From NCBI RefSeq assembly GCF_006265175.1, contig NZ_VDCQ01000011.1, positions 113,408 through 177,407 on the forward strand: DNA of 64,000 bases, written 5' to 3'. Origin of the DNA: Paenibacillus hemerocallicola (GTDB taxonomy: Bacteria; Bacillota; Bacilli; Paenibacillales; NBRC-103111). Positions 35,900 through 44,808 of the stretch are shown here, one piece after another (within the stretch, counting starts at the first letter, position 1; the number at the start of each line of letters is the position of its first letter). Made by a program: the position numbers and the translations under genes. The notes below the pieces were generated by a model. That model was not told the DNA's origin and made no database searches. It saw only the letters and a program-made list of their open reading frames with translations.

Positions 35900-35953
35900 T
35901 TGACATCCCTTCACATGGTTGTATAATGCAATTATATACTTTCATCATACAAC
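35900..35953 (+). promoter_or_regulatory. Strong promoter with inverted repeat over the -10 box
   Basis: TTGACA at 35900-35905 and TATAAT at 35922-35927, 16 bases apart, form a near-consensus sigma-A promoter. GTTGTATAATG at 35918-35928 and CATCATACAAC at 35943-35953 form an inverted repeat with one mismatch that covers the -10 box and the start point. It could be an operator or an mRNA 5' hairpin. The gene served starts at 35997. Confidence 0.7.
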
Positions 35954-35996
35954 AACGTGTTGGTTCCGGCAGCAGTTTCATGAACGGGGGGCTATC

Positions 35997-36452
35997 ATGC
36001 AGGCTCATGACATCATGACCAGCCGCGTGTACAAAGTAAAGGAAAGCGACACCGTAAGGGCCGTGATCGAAAAATTTATAGACCATAGGATAAGCGGTCT
36101 TCCCGTGGTCAACGACAGGAATGAAATCGTTGCCTATGTGAGTGACGGGGACATCATGCGATATATCGGCAAGCATGAGGATGTTGTAATTGACGTTTTA
36201 TACTTTTCGACTGTTCTAAAGGGGGATGCCGAGGAGTTTGAAGAGCGGGCCCGCAGTCTGCTTCAATTAAATGTTATGAGAATCGCCCATAGGAAAGTGC
36301 TCACCGTCTCGTGGGATGAAGAGATCGAGCAAATCGCGGCCATTTTGGGTAAAAAGCATATCAAGAAGCTGCCGGTCGAACGCAACGGGGTGCTGGTCGG
36401 CATCATAAGCCGCGGCGATGTCGTACGGCACACGTTCAAACGATTTTTGTAA
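35997..36452 (+). CDS. Tandem CBS-domain protein
   Basis: This 151-residue protein consists of two CBS domains (residues about 5-62 and 90-148), with DIMTSRVYKVKESDTV, ISGLPVVNDRNEIVAYVSDGDIM and KLPVERNGVLVGIISRGDVV. Such proteins bind adenine nucleotides. ATG 35997 follows a G run; the in-frame start at 35919 lies within the promoter. A strong promoter precedes it, and the exporter gene follows after 38 bases, probably on the same transcript. Confidence 0.88.
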   Translation: MQAHDIMTSRVYKVKESDTVRAVIEKFIDHRISGLPVVNDRNEIVAYVSDGDIMRYIGKHEDVVIDVLYFSTVLKGDAEEFEERARSLLQLNVMRIAHRKVLTVSWDEEIEQIAAILGKKHIKKLPVERNGVLVGIISRGDVVRHTFKRFL

Positions 36453-36490
36453 GGCGCGGACGGAGGAAGAGCGAAGATGGAGGTAACCAA

Positions 36491-37927
36491 TTGAGCAGCA
36501 GCGATCGGCGGGCGGCGCCGTTTTGGAGCATTGTTTTCGCCGTCTTTTTCGGGAATTTCATGGCGACCTTGAGCACGACGACCATTAACGTGGCTCTGCC
36601 CGTGTTCATGGACGATTTCGATGCCTCCTTGAATAGGGTCCAGTGGATGATGTCGGGATTTATGCTGGCTACCGGCGTAATCGCGCCGATTATCGGCTTC
36701 TTGGGAGACAGACTGAGCTACAAGCGTCTGTATGTACTTGCATTAGCCGGCTTTACGCTGGCTTCCGTGCTGTGTATATTGGCATGGAACATGGAATCTC
36801 TCATTATATTCAGAATCGTCCAGGGACTGTTCAGCGGCATGATTATGCCGACTACGATGACCATCATCTATCAAGTGATTCCCAAGGAAAAGCAGGCTCT
36901 CGGGATCGGTTTTTGGAGCGTATCGGCGATGCTGGCCCCGGCATTCGGCCCGACGATCGGGGGATGGCTGGCGGAATATTTCGGTTGGAAGGCGCTCTTC
37001 CTGATGAATGTGCCGATCGGATTGATGGCTATTTTCGCGGCGCAGCGGTTTATTCCATCATACCGGCTCGGAAAAGGAGTATCGCTGGATAGTATCGGCT
37101 TCGTCGCGGTAATCATCGGCACCAGCTCGCTGCTCGGGGCTTTCAGCCAAAGCCATAGCTGGGGATGGACCTCGTGGAAGACGATATCTCTTCTCGCGAT
37201 CGGAGTTGGCGTCATTTTTTATTTCGTCGTTCGCACGCTGAAGGTGAACGCCCCGCTGTTGAATTTGAGGCTGTTCAACATCCGCAGGTTTACTTACAGC
37301 CTCATCCTGAACTGTGCGATCACGATTTCCCTATATGCGGGTACGTTCCTCGTACCCATTTATATGCAGAAAATTCAAGGCGCCAACACGTTGCATACCG
37401 GACTGGTCATGCTGCCGGGGACGCTTGCGATGGCGCTCGTTTCCTCGCTTGTCGGCAAAGCGTATAACAAGGTCGGACCTTTCCGGCTCATCTTGAGCGG
37501 CGTAGTGCTGATGGGCGTTTCTACATGGGCGCTTAGCCGGCTGACGTTGACCTCCGGTACGCTGTTCATTACGACGTGGATCGCTATCCGATACGTGGGA
37601 ATCGCGATGAGTCACATGCCGGTGACGAACGCGGGCATGTCCTCCGTCCCGAGCGAGCTTACCGGCCAGGCATCCGCGGTGACGAACTGGATCCGTCAAG
37701 GGACATCCGCTTTATCGGTCAGCATTTTCAGCGCGATTTTGTCATCCCGGACACTGTCTTACGGGAATGATGGCGAGACCGCCGTACGGGCGCTTTCTTC
37801 AAGCATCCAGGATGTTTTTATGCTCGGAACCGTGTTGGTCGTCATTGCGATCCCGCTTACTTTTCTGCTTCGTCAAAAAAAGAGCGGAAAGGAAGAACGG
37901 CTCGCACAGCCCGCAGTGAAATCATAA
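36491..37927 (+). CDS. MFS transporter of the DHA2 (14-TM) drug exporter type
   Basis: This 478-residue membrane protein has about 14 hydrophobic segments. The loop FLGDRLSYKRLYVL resembles MFS motif A, and GGWLAEYFGWKALFLMNVPIG fits the DHA2 family. It probably exports a small toxic molecule by proton exchange. The start is TTG 36491, 6 bases after GGAGGT; the ATG at 36478 is followed by only four codons before a stop. A terminator follows at 37935. Confidence 0.88.
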   Translation: MSSSDRRAAPFWSIVFAVFFGNFMATLSTTTINVALPVFMDDFDASLNRVQWMMSGFMLATGVIAPIIGFLGDRLSYKRLYVLALAGFTLASVLCILAWNMESLIIFRIVQGLFSGMIMPTTMTIIYQVIPKEKQALGIGFWSVSAMLAPAFGPTIGGWLAEYFGWKALFLMNVPIGLMAIFAAQRFIPSYRLGKGVSLDSIGFVAVIIGTSSLLGAFSQSHSWGWTSWKTISLLAIGVGVIFYFVVRTLKVNAPLLNLRLFNIRRFTYSLILNCAITISLYAGTFLVPIYMQKIQGANTLHTGLVMLPGTLAMALVSSLVGKAYNKVGPFRLILSGVVLMGVSTWALSRLTLTSGTLFITTWIAIRYVGIAMSHMPVTNAGMSSVPSELTGQASAVTNWIRQGTSALSVSIFSAILSSRTLSYGNDGETAVRALSSSIQDVFMLGTVLVVIAIPLTFLLRQKKSGKEERLAQPAVKS

Positions 37928-37934
37928 GATGCAG

Positions 37935-37969
37935 AGCAGGCCGGAGCCCGATCTTCCGACCTGCTTTTT
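37935..37969 (+). terminator. Terminator after the MFS gene
   Basis: AGCAGGCCGGA at 37935-37945 pairs with TCCGACCTGCT at 37955-37965 with one mismatch, then a T run. Confidence 0.75.
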
Positions 37970-37982
37970 CTTCCATTTACGA

Positions 37983-38051
37983 TGAACTAAAGAATCGACT
38001 CAGAGCCCCAATGCAAGGGAAAAATGGAATGAACGTTTAACCTTTAGTTCA
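37983..38051. repeat. 10-bp inverted repeat between convergent genes
   Basis: TGAACTAAAG at 37983-37992 and CTTTAGTTCA at 38042-38051 are perfectly complementary, with 49 bases between. The right arm overlaps the stop codon of the rhamnosidase gene on the minus strand. Confidence 0.6.
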
Positions 38052-40253
38052 AGTTATACTACTGCGAATAACGGTGACACCCTCGGGTACGACTAACTCC
38101 GAGATTCCGTTATGACAGGCGAACCGGATCTTACCCGTAGGCACCCGGAATTCCAGCTCCACCCGATCGAGTGCCTCCGGAATACGGGGAGAGAATGAAA
38201 CGGCCGTCCATCCGGGGGAAGTTGGCTTGATGCCGGCGATTTCTTCGATGAACAGCGGAATCGGGGCGCTGGCCCAAGGATGGCACAGGCTCGTATTCCA
38301 CTTCAAGTCTTTCGCCCACACCTCGAAGCAAGTGGTGGCCCCTTCCTTTACCATCGTGCTCCACGAATGAAGATCGTCCGAGCGGATCAGCTCGTAGACG
38401 AGCCCATGCTCGCCCGCCGCGGCGAGAGCTTTCAATACGAAGTATGCCATGTAGACGCCGCAGCTTAATCGTTTTTCCCGAATCAGCTCGATAACGGTCG
38501 TCTGGTCGTCCTCATTTGTCAATCCGAACAGAAGGGGGAGGGCGTTCGCATGCAGCGACGTATGCTTCGATACCTCGGAATCCGAAAACAACTTCGTTTC
38601 GGGATCGAGAAATGCCTGACGGAAAGCGGTCTTAAAGCTATCCATGCCGGACGTATGCGTATCGGGCAGCCGCAAAATGTGGCGAATATCGCGTATCGCC
38701 CGCATGGCGCCGTAATAGAAGGCGTTGACCACGTTGTGGCAGCCGTCCCCGATCGGCTTCGAGAGCCGGAAGTCGTAGTCGTCCCGCATATTGACTGGCC
38801 AATCGACGAGGTTCGGCTTGTCTTTCACATCGACGAGGATCCCGTCATCCCTACGGAATCGGGCAAAGTAGGCGAGCATTCGCTCGGCATATGGCAGCAT
38901 ATCCCGCAGAAACGGTTCATCTCCGCTCTGCCGGTAATATTCCAGCAGCTGGATCGGCCATTGCAGCGAGTAGTCGACGAACTCCTGCATATAGTGTCCG
39001 GGGGCGACCGCCATGAAGCCGGGACAGACGCGCGACGACAGCAGCACGAAATCGAGCAGCGATTTGCGGAACAAGCGCAAATCTCCCGATACATACGCGT
39101 GGGCGTGGGTGATGATCGTGTTGTCTCCCAAATATTGTCCTTTCTCCCTGGACGGACAGTCGACATAGTTTTCCTGCGATCCGTATTTGACCCCGTTTTT
39201 GCAAATGGACCATATCGCATTCAGCATCGGGTCGGACGAATCGAACCGGCAAGCCCCATCGTCGAGCGGATAATGACGCACGATCGCGGCAAAGCTTGCG
39301 GGATCGAGACGAACGCCGGGGGCAGGCAGCACCTCCACGTAACGGAACGCTTTGTAATCGAAAAATTCCAGCTCGTCATCCGCCGATCCGGACAACGTCC
39401 ACGTTTCCTTGTACGTGCAATTGCAGCGCATATCGTACCGGACGCTTCCGTCGTCCCGCAGCTCCTCGCCGCAGCGGATTTCAACGGTTTGCCCGGGACT
39501 GCCTTGGGCTTTCATCGTGAATTGCCCGGTCCGTTCTTCCCCGAAGTCGATCGAGTAACCGGCTTCTCCCGCAATCGGCGCGATCCGCACAGGCTTGACC
39601 GTGTACACCGACAAAGGCGGAGTGGGCTGTTCGAACAAGCGGTGATCGTCCGCTTCATGTACGAACGGCTGCTGCCAGGCATCATCGTCGAATTCGGCTT
39701 TTCGCCAGCCCGTCAGCTTGAGTCGGTTGTCTATATGTTCCAAATATTGCGTGTCATAGCCGATAATGCCGCCATTCTCGTATTCGCGGGCACGCTCGAT
39801 CTTCCAGCTCGAGTCGGTTTGGACGGCGATCGATCCGTCAACGGACAATTCCGCGATCAGTCCTTGCCGATAATCCCCGCTGTTATAAGCCCGGCATACG
39901 AGCCCTTGATAATACACATGAACCGCAATGACATTATCTCCTTGACGCAGCAGCGGGGAAACGTCATGCCGGTTGTAATAATAGTGATAATGATTTCCTT
40001 GAGCGGGTCCCTGACCTGCGAATTGACCGTTTATATACAGCTTGTACGTATCGTCCGCCGTTATGTCCAGAATCGCTTTATCGAAAGGTTCCTTCAGCAC
40101 GAACGTTTTGCGCGCCAGCATGTGGCGGTTTTTCAGATCTTCCCTATGCTTCGGACCGCTGTATGCCTCCAGCTCCTTGCGGTATAAATCGATCGGCTTC
40201 AGTCCGAAGAACGCTTCGTCCATAATCCACCGAGCGGACCATTGTTTATCCAC
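38049..40253 (-). CDS. Alpha-L-rhamnosidase (GH78), cytoplasmic
   Basis: This enzyme cleaves terminal alpha-L-rhamnose from oligosaccharides. Two N-terminal beta domains lead to the (alpha/alpha)6 barrel. DCPSREKGQYLGD places D365, E370 and D377 with the same 5- and 7-residue spacing as the substrate-binding acids of characterised GH78 enzymes, and E637 in VKEGATTCFEVW matches the late glutamate. There is no signal peptide, so it should act on imported substrate. The start is uncertain. GTG at 40253, after AAGGGGA, gives 734 residues; a TTG at 40310 lacks a ribosome binding site. It is divergent from the 831-residue protein gene. Confidence 0.88.
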   Translation of the reverse strand: MDKQWSARWIMDEAFFGLKPIDLYRKELEAYSGPKHREDLKNRHMLARKTFVLKEPFDKAILDITADDTYKLYINGQFAGQGPAQGNHYHYYYNRHDVSPLLRQGDNVIAVHVYYQGLVCRAYNSGDYRQGLIAELSVDGSIAVQTDSSWKIERAREYENGGIIGYDTQYLEHIDNRLKLTGWRKAEFDDDAWQQPFVHEADDHRLFEQPTPPLSVYTVKPVRIAPIAGEAGYSIDFGEERTGQFTMKAQGSPGQTVEIRCGEELRDDGSVRYDMRCNCTYKETWTLSGSADDELEFFDYKAFRYVEVLPAPGVRLDPASFAAIVRHYPLDDGACRFDSSDPMLNAIWSICKNGVKYGSQENYVDCPSREKGQYLGDNTIITHAHAYVSGDLRLFRKSLLDFVLLSSRVCPGFMAVAPGHYMQEFVDYSLQWPIQLLEYYRQSGDEPFLRDMLPYAERMLAYFARFRRDDGILVDVKDKPNLVDWPVNMRDDYDFRLSKPIGDGCHNVVNAFYYGAMRAIRDIRHILRLPDTHTSGMDSFKTAFRQAFLDPETKLFSDSEVSKHTSLHANALPLLFGLTNEDDQTTVIELIREKRLSCGVYMAYFVLKALAAAGEHGLVYELIRSDDLHSWSTMVKEGATTCFEVWAKDLKWNTSLCHPWASAPIPLFIEEIAGIKPTSPGWTAVSFSPRIPEALDRVELEFRVPTGKIRFACHNGISELVVPEGVTVIRSSIT

Positions 40254-40311
40254 GTATGTCTTATCCCCTTTCGCGCGTCGGGCGGACGCGACGGCAGTTT
40301 GTATCGCCAAC

Positions 40312-40323
40312 CATTGTACAATG
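40312..40323. promoter_or_regulatory. 12-bp palindrome in the divergent region
   Basis: CATTGTACAATG is a perfect palindrome between the rhamnosidase start and the opposite promoter at 40371. Its position suits an operator for both genes. Confidence 0.4.
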
Positions 40324-40370
40324 CTTCACGGGGGGGAATCTTGGACGATATGCCAAAAAAACCGGGGGAA

Positions 40371-40398
40371 TTGACACGTTTCGCGGGAATCGTAAAAT
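40371..40398 (+). promoter_or_regulatory. Promoter of the 831-residue protein gene
   Basis: TTGACA at 40371-40376 and TAAAAT at 40393-40398 are 16 bases apart. The gene starts 80 bases downstream. Confidence 0.6.
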
Positions 40399-40477
40399 TA
40401 CTCCAAAAACCGTTGTACCGCTCCTTGTGAATCGGCAGCGTTCATCCTAATCTATAAGCAGAGGGGAGATGCATGCC

Positions 40478-42973
40478 ATGAGAGCAGCGACCAAACCGGC
40501 CTCGCTTCGCCGGGTGACGCTGGAAACGACGTTAAAGCCTTTTGCGAGCATGGAGCCGGCGCATGTGGAGCAAGTATGCGCGGAAATGATCCGTCAATGG
40601 CGGCCGCTTCTCCATATGGCGGAGCATGGCTCGATGCTGCTATGGGTAGCCGACGGAACGGAAATATTGACTTGGAACGGCCGATACGATTCGGAAATCG
40701 AATGGGCCCGTTATATCGGGTTGGCCAACGAGGAGCGCTTCGGCATTTCGGATCCGGACGATCCGAAAAAAGCGCGATTGTACACGGAACAGCCGGCGCG
40801 CGTTACATACCGGGATTTGCAAATGGTTGTACGCACCTTTAAACGGCTGGCACGCGAGCAGGGGTTCTCGATGCAAGTGGGGGCTACCTTCGATCCGGGG
40901 CCCGAATTCGTCTATTCCGACTTTAAATACAAGCTGCATGGCGAAATCAACGAGGCCCCCATCGGGGGAGATTTCGTTTCGTTGCGGCCCGATTACAAGG
41001 TCGTCTGCTGCTGGTCCAAGCTGCGGGGGGATGCAATCAACTATGCCGGTTTTCCGGACGGCATTCCGGAGGGAACGTCATTCGGACGGTTTCTGGGACG
41101 CCAATGCCAATATTTTTTGGCCGATCTGGAGTTCGACTACATTTGGTTTTCCAACGGGTTCGGTTTTTCGTTTTTCCCGTGGACGTATCTCGGAGCCAAC
41201 TTCGACGGCAACGGCTTCGACCGGACGGATTACCGGGAAATGACGGCGAACGTGATGTCGTTTTGGGACGACTTCAAGAGAGAGTGCCCGGACTATCGGA
41301 CCGAGGTAAGGGGCACGAATTTCAGCACGGGAATCGAGCTTGCCAAAGACTTCGTCCCGTTAAGAGAGCTGTACGCCAAAAAATATGTGGAGCTCCCTCC
41401 GCCAAATTCGCCATGGGGCGCCTTGAACCGGGATTTCGGGCTGGAGCTGGCCGGGTACATGTCGCGCATCGCGGTGCTCCCCGGCGAGACGTTCCCGTTC
41501 CGCTTCTATGCCAACGATCCTTGGTTTTGGCAAAATCCGTGGTGGGACGCCTATGGCCGGGAGCCATACGACATTTATTGTCCCATGGCGGTAGGGCGGG
41601 TCCGGGCGGACGGTACGATCCAAAACCCGGGCATAATCGAAATTCTTTCGATCGATACGGAAAAGGGCGAATTGAACGAAGCGTGCCCGATGGAAATCAT
41701 TCCGCATCTGGCCAGGGCGGTTCAAGATTTTCCGGATCGACCCGGCATCATGACCTGGCTGTATCCGTTCGAAGAAAATGCCCGGCTTGTCGCCGAACGG
41801 CAGGATAAGGCGAGTCTCGTCTTTTTCGACGAATGGTTCGTACGGAATGCGATGAATCAGGGATTGCCGCTCAATACGGTAATCAGCACCACCGATTTCG
41901 CTCGGATGATAGAACGGGGCGAGGCGACATTAGGGGACACGGTTCTATTCGCGGCCGCTTCGCTTATGGCGGAAGAACGGGCAAAGGAAATCGTTCGGCA
42001 TGTCAAAACGGGCGGAAAAGTGCTGCTCTACGGTCCCGTCACCGACCCGGAGCTGTTGGATATGCTCAACCTCAAGCTCGATGACGGCATACACGGCGAA
42101 CTGCGGCTCCATATGGCGGCCATATCGGAAGATCGTCTGGATAATCCCGGGAGCTTGTTGCTGCTGCACGATCCGCTTCTGTCCGGCGGGTCGGTCAGAG
42201 AGACGGTCGCATTGACGGATGATCCCCATACGAGGGCGGGTGCGTTCGTACAGCGGGAGACGCAGACGAGAGCGTATGCGTTATCCAGAAGCTTGCCGGA
42301 GTGGCTAGGCGGGGCGATCGCTTGGGTACGGGGGACAGTGGCGTTCGCAAAAGGAACGAATTCCCATCTGCCGGTCCGACAAGGGCCGGAATACAGGGAC
42401 GCGTCCATATTGACCCGGTATATGCTCGCCGAACTTGGATATGCGCTGCTGCAGACCAGGTTCGATGACAACAGCGCGCAATATGCCGGTACGATGTACG
42501 CCGAGCAGACCAAGACGATGTACTGCTACGTTTCGCGAAGGGATAACGCCTACTTGTTCAGCGGGTACAAGCCGGATTCCACTGCGACGATCCGATTGAG
42601 GTTCCCGCAAGGGGCGCCAATTGTGACGGGTCTGTCGGCCGTAATCGAGGACGGATGCTCCCTCTATGCAATGGACACTTCTTATCACAGGGAATGTCGC
42701 GTATTCGTCAAGCAATCCGGCTCCGGCATCGTTGCCTGTAAGGAAGGGCACCCCATTCGCACTCGCAAGAAGGATACAGCGCGAAGTATCGTGATTACCG
42801 GCTTGATGGATGCGGAAGTAACTTTGCTCCCTCCGCTTGACGCACTCCGGTCCAAAAGAGTGGAAGTGAACCATACCCACCGCGAACGGCGCTATTTGGA
42901 GCTAGATTACGATCCGGCAGAAGGTTTCGTACGGTTGAGTCATATTACGGGCACGATCGAGGTTACTTGGTGA
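40478..42973 (+). CDS. Protein of unknown function, 831 residues, probably carbohydrate-active
   Basis: I do not recognise the family. The N-terminal 450 residues look like an alpha/beta barrel rich in Trp and Tyr (YIWFSNGFGFSFFPWTYLG, FYANDPWFWQNPWWDAYG). A Rossmann-like part at about 490-560 has VKTGGKVLLYGPV, resembling the beta-galactosidase trimerisation fold. The C-terminus is beta-rich. There is no signal peptide. ATG 40478 is 9 bases after GAGGGGAG; ATG 40469 touches that site. It is divergent from a GH78 gene and followed by a terminator, so a cytoplasmic glycosidase of a new or distant family is the most likely role. Confidence 0.7.
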   Translation: MRAATKPASLRRVTLETTLKPFASMEPAHVEQVCAEMIRQWRPLLHMAEHGSMLLWVADGTEILTWNGRYDSEIEWARYIGLANEERFGISDPDDPKKARLYTEQPARVTYRDLQMVVRTFKRLAREQGFSMQVGATFDPGPEFVYSDFKYKLHGEINEAPIGGDFVSLRPDYKVVCCWSKLRGDAINYAGFPDGIPEGTSFGRFLGRQCQYFLADLEFDYIWFSNGFGFSFFPWTYLGANFDGNGFDRTDYREMTANVMSFWDDFKRECPDYRTEVRGTNFSTGIELAKDFVPLRELYAKKYVELPPPNSPWGALNRDFGLELAGYMSRIAVLPGETFPFRFYANDPWFWQNPWWDAYGREPYDIYCPMAVGRVRADGTIQNPGIIEILSIDTEKGELNEACPMEIIPHLARAVQDFPDRPGIMTWLYPFEENARLVAERQDKASLVFFDEWFVRNAMNQGLPLNTVISTTDFARMIERGEATLGDTVLFAAASLMAEERAKEIVRHVKTGGKVLLYGPVTDPELLDMLNLKLDDGIHGELRLHMAAISEDRLDNPGSLLLLHDPLLSGGSVRETVALTDDPHTRAGAFVQRETQTRAYALSRSLPEWLGGAIAWVRGTVAFAKGTNSHLPVRQGPEYRDASILTRYMLAELGYALLQTRFDDNSAQYAGTMYAEQTKTMYCYVSRRDNAYLFSGYKPDSTATIRLRFPQGAPIVTGLSAVIEDGCSLYAMDTSYHRECRVFVKQSGSGIVACKEGHPIRTRKKDTARSIVITGLMDAEVTLLPPLDALRSKRVEVNHTHRERRYLELDYDPAEGFVRLSHITGTIEVTW

Positions 42974-43001
42974 GTGGGCGATACCGAAACGACCGCTTGA
43001 T

Positions 43002-43034
43002 GACGATTGGAATTTTTCAATCGTCTTTTTTTTT
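43002..43034 (+). terminator. Terminator after the 831-residue protein
   Basis: GACGATTG at 43002-43009 pairs perfectly with CAATCGTC at 43018-43025, followed by ten T residues. Confidence 0.9.
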
Positions 43035-43162
43035 GATTAATCTGTCGCAGCGCTATTCCGCCAAATCAAAAGGAAACCGGCCGGCCGGCGTCGAATCGTT
43101 ACATGGGAGCTTTCACACGCTTGCAGGGGACTCTGTAAATCTACCTTGGGAAGAGGTGCGGC

Positions 43163-44788
43163 ATGTACAAAGTATTTATCGTCGTCGACAACCCCCGCGA
43201 CCGCGAAGAAGCGGCCGGCTTGCCGGACTGGAGCTCGCTCGGGCTACAATTGGCGGGCACGTTCTCCAACGGTTTGGAAGCGCTTCAAGAAGCGGAGCGG
43301 ACCGGCCCCGACATCGTACTGATCGACGTGCATTTGCCGGGGATGGACGCCCATGTGCTCGGACGCAGAATGAGGGAGCGAATCCCTGGCGTGCAGCTTA
43401 TTTTTGTCTGCCGCAGCGCCGACTTCGATTCCGCAAAATCGGCCATGAGGCCGGACGAACGCGATGAGAGTTGGGCACCGATCCGTATTCCGGAGCTGCC
43501 GGCGGCGATCATGAACGCGTTCGGAAACGTAGCCAGGGAAAGTGCCGTCCTGAAGGAGAGGGAGATGCATCTGCAAACGATCAAGGATTCGCTTCCGCTT
43601 CAACGGGAACGGTTTTTGCGCGGGCTGCTGCAAGGCGATTATCGCGATTGCGGCAAGGAGACGCTCGATAAACGGATGGAGCTGCTGGAAATAAGTCCGC
43701 CCGAGTACGGCGAATTCCGCGTTATTCTGGTGCATTCGGCAGCCGGACAAGCGAAGGATGCGGACGTTCCCGATTCCTTTCTGTTCATGGACCGATTGGA
43801 GCGTTCGTTGACTCCGCGACCGGATCGGCATGAGCTTTACATCGGCATCGTTTCCTTATCGGATCAATGTCTTGCCCTTATCGTCGGTGCGGAGAGGGGG
43901 GCGCTGAATCTCGATATGCCGGCTATCGATCGGGTGCTTCAGGCCGTGTACGATACGGAATTGTCTTTGTCTCGGCTGTTGTCGGTCGGAGTGAGCAGCG
44001 AAGGGACGTTTGCCGAATTGCCCGAGCTGTACGGGCAGACGAAACGGCTGTTGGAGGAGAATCCATATAGCGACAGAATGCCCCGGATCGTGTTGCATGA
44101 GGAGATCGGCGAGGAGCGGCATTGGAGGGAAGGGATGCTGACGGCTTCGGACAAAATGCTGTTTGACATCCGGGATATGATATATTCCGGGAAAAACCCG
44201 GATGCCCTGCTTCTGATCGAGCGGTATTTAAGCGGCCGGGCATCGCCGTGGACCGACCGCGAAGTCCGCGAATTTATGGTCCTGTTATCCGCTACGCTCC
44301 AGCGGCTCTATGTGGAAGCGGGTATATCGGTGAACGGCCTGCTTCTCTTCTTCCTGAGCTTGTGGAACAAGCTGCAATCGGATACCGGCCGCGAGGATAT
44401 CGTGGGGCCGATCGATTCGTTGATCGTTCTGGCCCGGAATCAGCTGCTCGAGGAGCAGAGAGCGTTCTATGATCAGGTCGTGAAAGATATGAAGCGAACA
44501 ATCATGAAGCGGTATACCGAACCGATCACGATTCGCGATATTACGGACGGGGTTCACCTGAGCTTCGCCCATGCCAATTATATTTTCAAGTACAAAACCG
44601 GCCGCAAGCTATTCGATTATTTGACCGATTACCGGATGGAGAAAGCGAAGTCGCTCCTGAGGGACGGAGGGAGCGAGCTGGCTGCGGTCGCCCAGCAGGC
44701 CGGTTATGCAAGCCTTTTCCACTTTTGCTCGAGCTTCATGAAGGCGACCGGGCTTACGCCCCCGGAATACAGGAATCAACCCTCTTAA
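43163..44788 (+). CDS. YesN-like regulator with a degenerate receiver domain
   Basis: This 541-residue protein has the YesN layout: receiver at 1-115, middle region, and AraC-type helix-turn-helix motifs at about 435-540. The phosphoacceptor is kept (D55 in LIDVHLPGMD). However, the first acid of the metal pocket is replaced (VVDN instead of the usual ADDE), and the conserved lysine motif reads IRIP instead of LKPF. No sensor kinase gene is adjacent. It may respond to a ligand or protein partner instead of phosphate. GAGGTG precedes ATG 43163. Likely targets are the sugar genes on either side. Confidence 0.82.
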   Translation: MYKVFIVVDNPRDREEAAGLPDWSSLGLQLAGTFSNGLEALQEAERTGPDIVLIDVHLPGMDAHVLGRRMRERIPGVQLIFVCRSADFDSAKSAMRPDERDESWAPIRIPELPAAIMNAFGNVARESAVLKEREMHLQTIKDSLPLQRERFLRGLLQGDYRDCGKETLDKRMELLEISPPEYGEFRVILVHSAAGQAKDADVPDSFLFMDRLERSLTPRPDRHELYIGIVSLSDQCLALIVGAERGALNLDMPAIDRVLQAVYDTELSLSRLLSVGVSSEGTFAELPELYGQTKRLLEENPYSDRMPRIVLHEEIGEERHWREGMLTASDKMLFDIRDMIYSGKNPDALLLIERYLSGRASPWTDREVREFMVLLSATLQRLYVEAGISVNGLLLFFLSLWNKLQSDTGREDIVGPIDSLIVLARNQLLEEQRAFYDQVVKDMKRTIMKRYTEPITIRDITDGVHLSFAHANYIFKYKTGRKLFDYLTDYRMEKAKSLLRDGGSELAAVAQQAGYASLFHFCSSFMKATGLTPPEYRNQPS

Positions 44789-44808
44789 CTCCTCGCGATT
44801 CCCGGAGC

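Noticed and set aside
38550..40187. A 545-codon open frame on the plus strand inside the rhamnosidase gene
   Set aside because: The opposite strand encodes GH78 with intact catalytic acids; this frame shows no domain.
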